A DNA stretch of 46,061 nt from MSPOR6 sp964652195. Its GTDB lineage: Bacteria > Poribacteria > WGA-4E > WGA-3G. Shown here in pieces: positions 17,306 to 25,110 of the stretch. Each line of letters opens with the position of its first letter. Within the stretch, counting starts at the first letter, position 1. Under the pieces are notes generated by a model, which was not told the origin of the DNA, searched no databases, and saw only the letters and a list, made by a program, of their open reading frames with translations. Where the stretch lies: positions 1 to 46,061 of the forward strand of contig CAZZBB010000071.1 of the NCBI GenBank assembly GCA_964652195.1. The letters run 5' to 3'. A program made the translations under genes and the position numbers.

Positions 17306-18457
17306 CTAAGACTGAAATCCTCCTGTATTAAATAGGACGATTTTTTTTGAAGGTTTTATGAAACCATTAGTCAGGAGGGGCTTTAATGCTGCAACTGTCG
17401 CTGCACCTTCGGGACAGGTCAACAACCCTTCAGATGAAGGTAATAATTTCATCGCATCGACGATTTCTTCATCGGCAACACTGATGGCAGCACCTTTACT
17501 TTTTCGAATTGCATTTAAAATCAGGAAATCTCCAATAGCTTGAGGCACACGTAGACCACTTGCAATAGTATCAGCATCTTGCCACGGTTCAGCATCCGGT
17601 TTACCATCTAACCAAGCCTTGACTATTGGTGCACATCCTGATGATTGGACCGAAATAAATTTCGGTCTTTTCTTATTAATCCAACCGATAGCCTCTAATT
17701 CTTCAAATCCTTTCCACATACCCACAATTCCAGTTCCACCACCAGTAGGATAGATAATCACATCAGGGAGTTTCCATCCACATTGTTCTGCAAGTTCAAA
17801 ACCCATCGTCTTTTTTCCTTCTACACGGTAGGGTTCTTTTAATGTCGAAACATCGAACCATCCTTCATCCAATTTCCTCTCGGCAACAATCTTACCAGCA
17901 TCCGTAATTAAACCATCAATAAGAGTGACGTTTGCCCCTGCGAGTTCACATGTTTTCTGATTAAAGGCAGGAGAATCCTTCGGCATAAATATGTATGCTG
18001 GAATTCCAGCACTTGCTGCGTATACAGACAAAGCAGTAGCAGCATTTCCCGCGGACGGTATTGCCAATTTATCAATACCGAGGGCTTTAGCCTTAGAAAC
18101 AGCCATTGCTAATCCACGCGCTTTAAAACTCCCCGTTGGTAAACGGGATTCATCCTTTACCCATAGATTATCTAATCCAAAATGATCTCCGAGTCGGTTG
18201 ACATGTATTAATGGCGTAACGGTCTCCCCAAGTGAGACAATATCCTCATCATTTTGTATAGGAAGTAGCTCCTTATATCGCCAAAAGGAGTTGGATCTTG
18301 TATGAAGATCTTCAGGTTTCCAAGTATTAGTTAGTTGATCAAGTGCATAACGTGCATACAATGGCTTTCCACATGAATGACACACATTTTGCGGTTCTGT
18401 ATGTGGGTAAGTAGCACCACAATTACTACACTCAAGGTGTTGTATATAACTATTCAT
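17306..18457 (-). CDS. thrC: Threonine synthase
   Basis: A PLP-dependent fold-type II enzyme converting O-phosphohomoserine to threonine. 383 residues. An N-terminal zinc ribbon (Cys10, 13, 26, 29; CSNCGATYP...CHSCG) is typical of the class found with this enzyme. The PLP lysine is Lys112 in LPTGSFKARG; a substrate loop is IPSAGNAATALS; the phosphate-binding glycine loop is YPTGGGTGIVGM. Cysteate synthase and threonine dehydratase share this fold, but the zinc ribbon and overall pattern favour threonine synthase. It is the last gene of a likely minus-strand run after the carbamoyltransferase, 87 bp away. Ends in TAG. Confidence 0.85.
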   Translation of the reverse strand: MNSYIQHLECSNCGATYPHTEPQNVCHSCGKPLYARYALDQLTNTWKPEDLHTRSNSFWRYKELLPIQNDEDIVSLGETVTPLIHVNRLGDHFGLDNLWVKDESRLPTGSFKARGLAMAVSKAKALGIDKLAIPSAGNAATALSVYAASAGIPAYIFMPKDSPAFNQKTCELAGANVTLIDGLITDAGKIVAERKLDEGWFDVSTLKEPYRVEGKKTMGFELAEQCGWKLPDVIIYPTGGGTGIVGMWKGFEELEAIGWINKKRPKFISVQSSGCAPIVKAWLDGKPDAEPWQDADTIASGLRVPQAIGDFLILNAIRKSKGAAISVADEEIVDAMKLLPSSEGLLTCPEGAATVAALKPLLTNGFIKPSKKIVLFNTGGFQS

Positions 18458-18544
18458 AAATCATGTCAATGGGAGTCGAATTTGTCATCCTCTGTTGGTT
18501 TGCTAATTTAATATGATTGAAGAGAGAATTACTTCTTGTATTTC

Positions 18545-19531
18545 TTAGGATTGGGATAGTAGATTCAGCATGATTGCTTTCATGCTATGGAGACGATTCT
18601 CAGATTGTTCAAAGATAACTGAACGTGGGTCATCAAGTAGATCTCCGTGTATTTCATAACCCCGATGTGCAGGAAGACAGTGCATAATTCGGCAATCAAG
18701 ATCTCTTAGAAGGTTTGGGTTCAGTTGATAAGGCATCATCTTTTGTATCCGTCGTTCGCGTTCATCCGCAAAATCTGGATCTGTGAAGAATTCCATATCT
18801 ACCCAAGTGTCGGTATAGACGACATCACATTCCCGAATGATTCTTTGTAGCTTATTAATATTATTGACTGATTCTGTATCAACCTGTTTATAGCACCCCT
18901 TCTGTTCTGCTTCTGACCATAACTCCTTATCAATAGCAGCAGGATTTATCTCTGGTGCAATGACGATAACCTCCAATCCAACCCTTGTCCCAGCAGCAAT
19001 GAGTGAGTTGCATACATTATTGTGAACACCAACAAAACAGACTTTTACTCCTTCCAACTTACCAAGGTGTTCCTGAATCGTCATGAGATCACCAATAGCC
19101 TGCGTTGGGTGATACTTATCACAACACCCATTAATGATAGGTACGGTTGCTGCTTTGGCTGCATCTGACATATCATCATGCTTCAGAAATCTGGCTAATA
19201 TAATATCTACATAAGCGGATAAGACTCTAATTTCATCACTTAAATCAGCAATACCAAAGTTGGTTGAATGCCAATCTAAATAGTGTGCATGTCCACCAAG
19301 TTGTACGATACCTATTTCACCTGCACACCGTGTTCGTGTTGATGTTTTCTGAAATAGTAATCCGAGGTTTAATGCCTCTGCAGTGTGTCTATATTTTTCA
19401 GGATGATTCTTGATTTTTAAGCAATCTTCTACGGTATCTTGTATTTGTGAATCGGTCCACTCTTTTAACGTTACTAAATGCATATTCGTCTCCACTACCG
19501 GTATATCCGCATTAAATTTGCGATTCCCCAT
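18545..19531 (-). CDS. Ornithine carbamoyltransferase-like protein
   Basis: A 328-residue transcarbamylase. The carbamoyl-phosphate loop STRTR (64-68), the HPTQA box and the HCLPA box (HCLPAHRGYEI) are all present, so it should bind carbamoyl phosphate and is probably active. The amino-acid-binding region departs from ornithine carbamoyltransferase: the family's SMG after DTW is here VDMEF, and the stretch after TRTR reads CAGEIGIVQLGGHAHYL where most have a phenylalanine. The second substrate is therefore uncertain; ornithine is the default, another amine or N-acylated amino acid is possible. Neighbours on the same strand are PhyH (50 bp upstream) and thrC. Confidence 0.8.
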   Translation of the reverse strand: MGNRKFNADIPVVETNMHLVTLKEWTDSQIQDTVEDCLKIKNHPEKYRHTAEALNLGLLFQKTSTRTRCAGEIGIVQLGGHAHYLDWHSTNFGIADLSDEIRVLSAYVDIILARFLKHDDMSDAAKAATVPIINGCCDKYHPTQAIGDLMTIQEHLGKLEGVKVCFVGVHNNVCNSLIAAGTRVGLEVIVIAPEINPAAIDKELWSEAEQKGCYKQVDTESVNNINKLQRIIRECDVVYTDTWVDMEFFTDPDFADERERRIQKMMPYQLNPNLLRDLDCRIMHCLPAHRGYEIHGDLLDDPRSVIFEQSENRLHSMKAIMLNLLSQS

Positions 19532-19580
19532 AATAAGAAACGGTTATTATAATCGATATTTCTATGGTTGTCAAATGAAA

Positions 19581-20429
19581 TTAAAGAAAGTAATACTTTT
19601 CACGTTCCGCTTCTGACATACGGTCCGGACGCGTTCTATACCAACGAAAGTGTTCATAGTGATCAGTATAACGTTCTCCATCTCGACTGTCGTTGTAGCT
19701 GAGGAACAACATTCTTCTTTCCTTATCAGAAGTATTCGTAGCAGCCGCATGAGGTGTAAAACAACTAAAAATAGCAATATCACCAGGATTTAAACATACA
19801 TAAACATGTTCCTCGTTCTCAAGTCTTTCCCGTTCAATCGTACCTTTATCAAGCGAACCCGGTTCATGCATAAAACCAAGATGATGACCTGTCCACAGTT
19901 GTGTACACCCGTTTTCTATTGTACTGGCATCCAGGGCGACTGATACGGTAAGAAGACTGTGTGGAAATCCTTGCCACCAGTTATAATCTTGATGTATCCC
20001 GTTCCCATGACTATTGGGTGGTTTGTATATGAGTTTATCTTTGAACAAGACTGCTTCAAAACCTTCATAAAGGGATGCCAATGGATCCATGATTCGCCTA
20101 TCACGGGTAAGTGCAGAAAAGAGTGGTGAAATACTGACAAACGGATCTATTTTCCACGGTTGACCGTCATCCAACATCTCAAAACGGAGATTGTATATTG
20201 GATCAAGTCGGAATTCAGAACATATCGCCATAGCACGATCAATAATTTCATTTGATTCTTGAATATAGACTTCAATTTCCTCCTTTTGAAATACATTACG
20301 AAGAATGAGAAATCCTTTCTTTTTATATTCCTCAATTTCGACTTTATCAAGTGAATAGGTGAGTCGTCGTTTCTGTGGACCGACCCAATTTGGGGTGCCA
20401 ATTTCTGATGGCCGTTCAACACTTACCAT
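19581..20429 (-). CDS. Phytanoyl-CoA dioxygenase (PhyH) family oxygenase
   Basis: A non-haem Fe(II)/2-oxoglutarate dioxygenase of 282 residues. Iron ligands are seen as HQD (in NGIHQDYNWW) and a distal His (FTPHAAATNTS); the downstream arginine (RRMLFLSYND) is in place to bind 2-oxoglutarate. The substrate is unknown, as for most bacterial members; osmolytes, lipids or alkaloid-like compounds are possible. The ATG at 20429 was chosen because AGGAGG lies just upstream; the open frame extends 11 codons further. It is divergent from a Gfo/Idh oxidoreductase across a 235-bp region. Confidence 0.87.
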   Translation of the reverse strand: MVSVERPSEIGTPNWVGPQKRRLTYSLDKVEIEEYKKKGFLILRNVFQKEEIEVYIQESNEIIDRAMAICSEFRLDPIYNLRFEMLDDGQPWKIDPFVSISPLFSALTRDRRIMDPLASLYEGFEAVLFKDKLIYKPPNSHGNGIHQDYNWWQGFPHSLLTVSVALDASTIENGCTQLWTGHHLGFMHEPGSLDKGTIERERLENEEHVYVCLNPGDIAIFSCFTPHAAATNTSDKERRMLFLSYNDSRDGERYTDHYEHFRWYRTRPDRMSEAEREKYYFL

Positions 20430-20571
20430 TCTTTCCTCCTGACTGCTACAGTATCCTAACATTAATCCTATTGGTTAATTTTCTATATTGATGTGAGTTT
20501 TCAATAGTAGGAATTTTATATAACATCTCTATATATATGTCAAGAATCCTCACATTATTATCTCTTAATTT

Positions 20572-20602
20572 TTGACACACCCAATACCATCTATGCTATA
20601 AT
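20572..20602 (+). promoter_or_regulatory. Candidate promoter for the Gfo/Idh gene
   Basis: TTGACA at 20572-20577 and TATAAT at 20597-20602, both perfect consensus, with a 19-bp spacer that is slightly long. It lies 62 nt before the start at 20665, in the divergent region shared with the PhyH gene. Confidence 0.5.
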
Positions 20603-20664
20603 TAGGCATTCACAAATAGAAAATAGGGGTGCAACCCCTCCTATATAGAAGGAGCCAATATATA

Positions 20665-21693
20665 ATGGCAGATATTATTAAGGGTGCTGTTCTCGGATAT
20701 GGTGCGGCATTTAATATGGGAAGAGCACACGCAAATATGATGAATAACACCGAGGGAATCTCATGTGTTGCGGTGTGTGATATTGATCCAGAGCGCACTA
20801 AAGCTGCAGAAGCAGATTTACCGGGTGTCCGTACATACAACACAGTTGAAGATCTTGTTGCTGATGAAGATGTGGATCTCATCGCAAACGTACTGCCACA
20901 CAGTTTTCATTGTGGTCCAACAGTCGCTGCACATAATGCTGGCAAACATGTTGTTGTTGAAAAGCCGATGTGTATTACTATAGCAGAAGCTACAGAAATG
21001 ATCACAGCTGCAAAAGAGAATGGTGTGATGCTATCGGTGCATCATAACCGTCGATGGGATTCTGATTTCTGGACACTCCGAGAACTTGTTCAATCCGGTA
21101 TTATCGGTAAAGTTTTTAGCGTTGAAATGTGGGGTGGTGGTTACGGAAGACCTAATCCTGATTGGTGGCGTAGTGTAAAAGCAATCTCTGGTGGACATTT
21201 CTATGATTGGGGTGCGCATTTCCTTGATTGGTTACTCAATGTCCTTGAAGCACCTATGATAAATGTTACGGGTTTCATGCAACCTAATCTTGTTTGGAAT
21301 GATATTACGAACGAAGACCATGTGCAAGCAGTTATTCGATTCGCTGGTGCTAAATATGTAGCTGAGGGTGCTTCTGCAAACATACAGATGTCAAGTATAG
21401 CAAAGGTCGGTGGAGACAAATGGAAACTCCTCGGATCACATGGAGCAATTGTATCTGAAGGTGGAGAATATAAAGTCCTATCCGAAGTTGAAGGACATCC
21501 AAAAGAACAGAAAGTTGGATTTCATGGTAGACCCGGTCCAAGCTATTATCAAAATATCGTGGCTCACCTAAACGATGGAACACCATTGCTTGTCACACCG
21601 GAATCTGCGCGTCGCGTTATCGCTATTATGGATTTGGCAGAAAAATCCGCAAAAACCCACCAGTCTGAAACCGTACCCTATGAGTTTGAATAA
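20665..21693 (+). CDS. Gfo/Idh/MocA-family NAD(P)-dependent oxidoreductase
   Basis: 342 residues. The N-terminal Rossmann domain starts GAVLGYGAAFNMGRAHA, with the EKP motif (VVEKPMCITIAEA) carrying the usual catalytic-site lysine; the C-terminal alpha/beta domain has WGAHFLDWLL with the conserved histidine. It acts on a sugar, inositol or similar polyol, identity unknown. The ATG at 20665 follows AGAAGGAG at a good distance. A terminator hairpin follows at 21717-21737, and a zinc alcohol dehydrogenase comes next, so the region may form a small sugar-oxidation locus. Confidence 0.87.
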   Translation: MADIIKGAVLGYGAAFNMGRAHANMMNNTEGISCVAVCDIDPERTKAAEADLPGVRTYNTVEDLVADEDVDLIANVLPHSFHCGPTVAAHNAGKHVVVEKPMCITIAEATEMITAAKENGVMLSVHHNRRWDSDFWTLRELVQSGIIGKVFSVEMWGGGYGRPNPDWWRSVKAISGGHFYDWGAHFLDWLLNVLEAPMINVTGFMQPNLVWNDITNEDHVQAVIRFAGAKYVAEGASANIQMSSIAKVGGDKWKLLGSHGAIVSEGGEYKVLSEVEGHPKEQKVGFHGRPGPSYYQNIVAHLNDGTPLLVTPESARRVIAIMDLAEKSAKTHQSETVPYEFE

Positions 21694-21716
21694 TCTAAAT
21701 TAGTATATTTACAAAT

Positions 21717-21737
21717 AGGCGGAGTTTTACTCCGCCT
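21717..21737 (+). terminator. Terminator-like hairpin after the Gfo/Idh gene
   Basis: AGGCGGAGT at 21717-21725 pairs perfectly with 21729-21737 across a TTT loop. It is followed by TATACTTTGT, only a moderate U-tract. It sits 24 bp after the stop of the oxidoreductase. Confidence 0.6.
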
Positions 21738-21778
21738 TATACTTTGTCTAAACGATTACCTTCCATCCAATTTAGTAT

Positions 21779-22795
21779 ATGAAAGCAATCGTCTTTGAGA
21801 ATACCTTTAACTTAAGCATACAAGATATACCTGTTCCGACCCTTGATTCTGGAGATGTACTTATCCAAATGGAATTTTGCGGAATATGTGCATCTGACAT
21901 TGCTGCGCTCCGAGGTGATGTAACTGACTATACTCCACCCGTAGTGATGGGTCATGAATTGGCTGGAATAGTAGCTGAAAGTCGACACTCGGACGTAGAT
22001 GTAGGGGAACGTGTCACGGTAAATCCAATGCTTACATGTGGAATATGCGTAAATTGCCTGAATGACCAAGATAAATATTGCGATGAAATTGAAGGTATCG
22101 GACACGACATTGATGGAGGATATGCAGAGTATATCCGAATGCCAAAACATGGTGTTGATACGGGGAAACTCATCCGGGTACCGGATAATCTCCCTCCAGA
22201 AGAACTGCTCTTCCTTGAACCATTAGGATGTTGTCTAAATGCAATGTCAGATACTATCTTCAAAAACAGTGTTGCCATCCTTGGGGCAGGTCCAATTGGT
22301 TTATTGTTAACCCAATTGACAAAAAGAGTAGGTTTAACAACCTATGTGGTTGATCCACTTATACATCGAAGAAAAATTGCTGAAACTGTTGGTGCCGATG
22401 CCACCTTTGATATTTCACCGGATAGTATTGAGAATCTGAAAGAGATTACCCACGGTGGTGTTGACACAGTTATTTCTGCCACTACCAATAATACAGCTGC
22501 AATCTCCCTCGCTACTTCTATCGTGCGAAATGGTGGTTGTATCAATTATTTCGGTCTTTCACCTGAAGGTGAGGAGCTCAAAATCAACTTAGAAGAGTTT
22601 CATTATACAGGACACAAGTTGATGGCATCCTGGGCATTTTCCCGTTCAAGTCTCGAAGAATCTCGCCAACTCTTGCTTGAAAAAGCACTTAACTTAAAAC
22701 CTTTGATAACTGATCGGTTTCCAATTATAAAAGGTTTGGAGGCATTTGAGAATGCAATCGCGCATCGCGGTGTCAAGACTATACTACATCCCTAA
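21779..22795 (+). CDS. Zinc-dependent medium-chain alcohol/polyol dehydrogenase
   Basis: 338 residues of the MDR superfamily. Catalytic zinc ligands are Cys37 (CGICASD), His59 and Glu60 (GHE), with Glu147 (LEPLG) as the usual fourth. The structural zinc site is complete: Cys87, 90, 93 and 101. The NAD(P)-binding glycine loop is ILGAGPIGLLL (about 167-177). The pattern is nearest to sorbitol/threonine/2,3-butanediol dehydrogenase types; the substrate is not determined. The gene starts 41 bp after the previous hairpin with no clear Shine-Dalgarno. It probably works with the upstream Gfo/Idh enzyme on sugar or polyol substrates. Confidence 0.86.
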   Translation: MKAIVFENTFNLSIQDIPVPTLDSGDVLIQMEFCGICASDIAALRGDVTDYTPPVVMGHELAGIVAESRHSDVDVGERVTVNPMLTCGICVNCLNDQDKYCDEIEGIGHDIDGGYAEYIRMPKHGVDTGKLIRVPDNLPPEELLFLEPLGCCLNAMSDTIFKNSVAILGAGPIGLLLTQLTKRVGLTTYVVDPLIHRRKIAETVGADATFDISPDSIENLKEITHGGVDTVISATTNNTAAISLATSIVRNGGCINYFGLSPEGEELKINLEEFHYTGHKLMASWAFSRSSLEESRQLLLEKALNLKPLITDRFPIIKGLEAFENAIAHRGVKTILHP

Positions 22796-23193
22796 GAACA
22801 TTTTCCTGTCACTAAAGACAATTCCACTCCATTTTACATTCCATTAATTCCAGACATAATAATATTTTCTTCTACTGGTTTTTGTCAGTTAGAAACCTAA
22901 TAATTCTATCGATTTTTATTCTTCATTTTTCACGGAATGATATTAGAAAAAGGTTAGATTCTGTAACTTTTTTCAAGAATTATAGTTTTCTTATTAGGTA
23001 GGTAGGATACATTAATAAATAACAATTAGACATTCTTTAATTATATATAAGAATGACTTGTCTAATATGTCCTGTGAATTCAGAATTGTCTGATAAGTCC
23101 TGTGAATTCAGAGTAATACAGTGTCAACAATGAGTATGGAAGGAGATACCTAAGGAACGGATAATATCAGTATTCGACACTTAGAATTAGCTT
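22796..23193. other. 398-bp AT-rich spacer with a tandem duplication
   Basis: No gene is seen. The only structure noted is the 28-bp tandem duplication at 23058-23113, upstream of nfo. A promoter for nfo should lie here but I cannot place it with confidence. Confidence 0.5.
23058..23113. repeat. 28-bp tandem duplication
   Basis: Two adjacent 28-bp units (23058-23085 and 23086-23113) with the shared core GTCCTGTGAATTCAGA and only three mismatches elsewhere. A slippage or duplication product, possibly within a regulatory region for nfo. Confidence 0.65.
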
Positions 23194-24033
23194 ATGAACC
23201 TCGGTGCACATGTTTCCACAGCAGGTGGAATTCATAACTCTATCAAAAATGGTGTTGATCTCAAATGTGACGCAATCCAAATTTTTCTTACGAATCCAAA
23301 TCGTTGGGAATCAAAACCACCCTCACCTGATATAATAGATGAATTTCGTCAAGCTTGGGAAGACTCTTCTATCAAAGATATAATCGTTCATGATATTCAT
23401 CTAAGTAATCTTGCATCACCAAAAAAAGATGTGTTAGAAAAATCTCAAAAAAAATTCAAGCACCAGATTGAACTTTGTCAACAATCAGGGATATTGCTAT
23501 TTAACACACATCTCGGAGCACATCTTGGTGAAGGTGAAGAATTCGGGTTGAAGCAGCTAAGTAATAGTTTGGACTTAATGTTTGAAACAGCTGATGCCTC
23601 AGATGTAATTGTCTTACTTGAAACAACTGCTGGTCAAGGAACAAACTTGGGTTACTGTTTTGAACATCTTCGTGATGTAATAGGAATGTCAAATTATCCT
23701 GATCGATTCGGTGTCTGTTTAGATACCTGTCATGTTTTTGCTGCTGGATATGATCTGCGTACTGAAGAGGATTGTGAAACTACTTTTGATAAATTTGATG
23801 AGATAATTGGTTTGGAAAGACTCAAGGCATTTCATATTAACGATGCCAAATCAGAATATAACAGTCGTGTAGACAGGCATGAACATATAGGAGAAGGGAA
23901 TATTGGCTCAACAGCATTTGAATATATTTTGAATGACCCACGTTTTACTGAAACGCCACTCATCATTGAAACCCCAAAGATGAATACAATGCATGGTAAA
24001 AATCTAAAAATCTTACGTGGTTTAGTGAAATAG
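23194..24033 (+). CDS. nfo: Deoxyribonuclease IV (apurinic/apyrimidinic endonuclease)
   Basis: A zinc-dependent AP endonuclease that incises 5' to abasic sites in base-excision repair. 279 residues against about 285 in E. coli Nfo. It opens with MNLGAHVSTAGGI; metal ligands are visible in LDTCHVFAAGYD, FHINDAKSEYNSRVDRHEHI and IIETPK, the standard signature set. Start at ATG 23194 keeps the family N terminus. A DNA glycosylase that would feed it lies at 39416 in this window but is not adjacent. Confidence 0.93.
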   Translation: MNLGAHVSTAGGIHNSIKNGVDLKCDAIQIFLTNPNRWESKPPSPDIIDEFRQAWEDSSIKDIIVHDIHLSNLASPKKDVLEKSQKKFKHQIELCQQSGILLFNTHLGAHLGEGEEFGLKQLSNSLDLMFETADASDVIVLLETTAGQGTNLGYCFEHLRDVIGMSNYPDRFGVCLDTCHVFAAGYDLRTEEDCETTFDKFDEIIGLERLKAFHINDAKSEYNSRVDRHEHIGEGNIGSTAFEYILNDPRFTETPLIIETPKMNTMHGKNLKILRGLVK

Positions 24034-24161
24034 AAACATAGCAGGAAATAGTACTCAACCAATCTATAGTTATAGAAAATTAATTAGTAATCATATCTGG
24101 AAGTTTAAAGTAAGAAGTCCAGACGTTTTATTTTGCATGAGCTTTTTAAAGGAGATAATAC

Positions 24162-24361
24162 ATGATGGAAGAATTAAAAATTGATATTCACCACCTCTCC
24201 TATGAGCATAGTACAAAAAGTTTCAAATGTCGTTACAGATCTTGAAGGTATACATAAGGCAAAAGTGAACTTGAAATAGTACAACACTACTGTGAATTAC
24301 GATGAGTCATTTGTTGATACTATAGTTTAAAAAACACATAAGAGAAGCAGGTAATGAAGTT
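24162..24361 (+). pseudogene. Decayed heavy-metal-associated (HMA) domain protein
   Basis: It starts with ATG after AAAGGAG and reads MMEELKIDIHHLSYEHS, then shifts frame to VSNVVTDLEGIHKAKVNL, then NTTVNYDESFVDTI, then IREAGNEV just before the next gene. These are the successive blocks of an HMA/copper-chaperone domain of about 68 residues. The metal-binding CxxC is lost (YEHS in place of CEHC), at least two frameshifts and in-frame stops are present, so no metal binding is expected. Its last codons abut the start of the lipoprotein gene at 24362, which suggests that gene now uses its upstream signals. Confidence 0.65.
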
Positions 24362-25087
24362 ATGAATAAAGCCTTACTATTATTGGCAGCATCGTTTTTT
24401 TTTATAATTGGTATAGTAGGTTGTTCAGATGTTCCTTATAGTGGACCAATATTGTCAATTGACAATGTGGATAGGTTTCTTGATACAACTGGTGGAGATA
24501 CGGTCTGTTTACAAGATGGCTTTGATACAGTTTGTTTAAGGGTAGAAGAAACCGTAGTGGATGATACAGTATGTTTTCCGATTATTGTAATATATCCTGA
24601 AAGTATTGTTTATCAGTTCTATTATGATAATAAGCCCATCTTAGAGGCAGAAAGAATAATAGATACAACGGAACTCATTCAGGAACTAATTGATTCTGGT
24701 AGACTTGATCAACCTACTGATAGCACTGTACCAGTGCCAGGAAATATCGCAACGGTAGGGGAAGAATGGAATATTAGGATATACTACCCAGAATCATTCT
24801 CAGAAGCAAATCGTGGAACAACACTTGAGACAAGTGGTCTTGATATTAGAGTTACTACCGGATTTCAACCTACCATTAAGAAAGGACAAGGACTTGATTT
24901 ATACTACTTCCAGCAGCGGGATAAACCAGATGGTAGTCGTATTGCTGAATTCTCAGTTATAACCGAGAAAAAGAAAATTACTATTCAAGTTGACGGATTA
25001 ATTGAAGGATATATTATCAGGTTCTATATTGATGTTGACGGCGTAGCATCAGATGAAGGCACTACCATCCAATTGACACCGAAATAG
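24362..25087 (+). CDS. Lipoprotein, paralogue of the next gene
   Basis: 241 residues with a lipoprotein signal (MNKALLLLAASFFFIIGIVG followed by Cys21). After the lipidated cysteine comes SDVPYSGPILSIDNVDRFLD, then two LC/VCL segments (TVCLQDGFDTVCLR), a strand-rich region and a C-terminal beta domain (about 120-241; EEWNIRIYYPESF). The first 100 residues align with those of the following lipoprotein (SDIPYAGSMLTPDDLDKY; CLTNGFDERCVTL), so these are duplicated and diverged. No known family. Probably co-transcribed with the next gene, 23 bp away. Confidence 0.7.
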   Translation: MNKALLLLAASFFFIIGIVGCSDVPYSGPILSIDNVDRFLDTTGGDTVCLQDGFDTVCLRVEETVVDDTVCFPIIVIYPESIVYQFYYDNKPILEAERIIDTTELIQELIDSGRLDQPTDSTVPVPGNIATVGEEWNIRIYYPESFSEANRGTTLETSGLDIRVTTGFQPTIKKGQGLDLYYFQQRDKPDGSRIAEFSVITEKKKITIQVDGLIEGYIIRFYIDVDGVASDEGTTIQLTPK

Positions 25088-25110
25088 CTTGTAGGATGCG
25101 GAGATGCACA

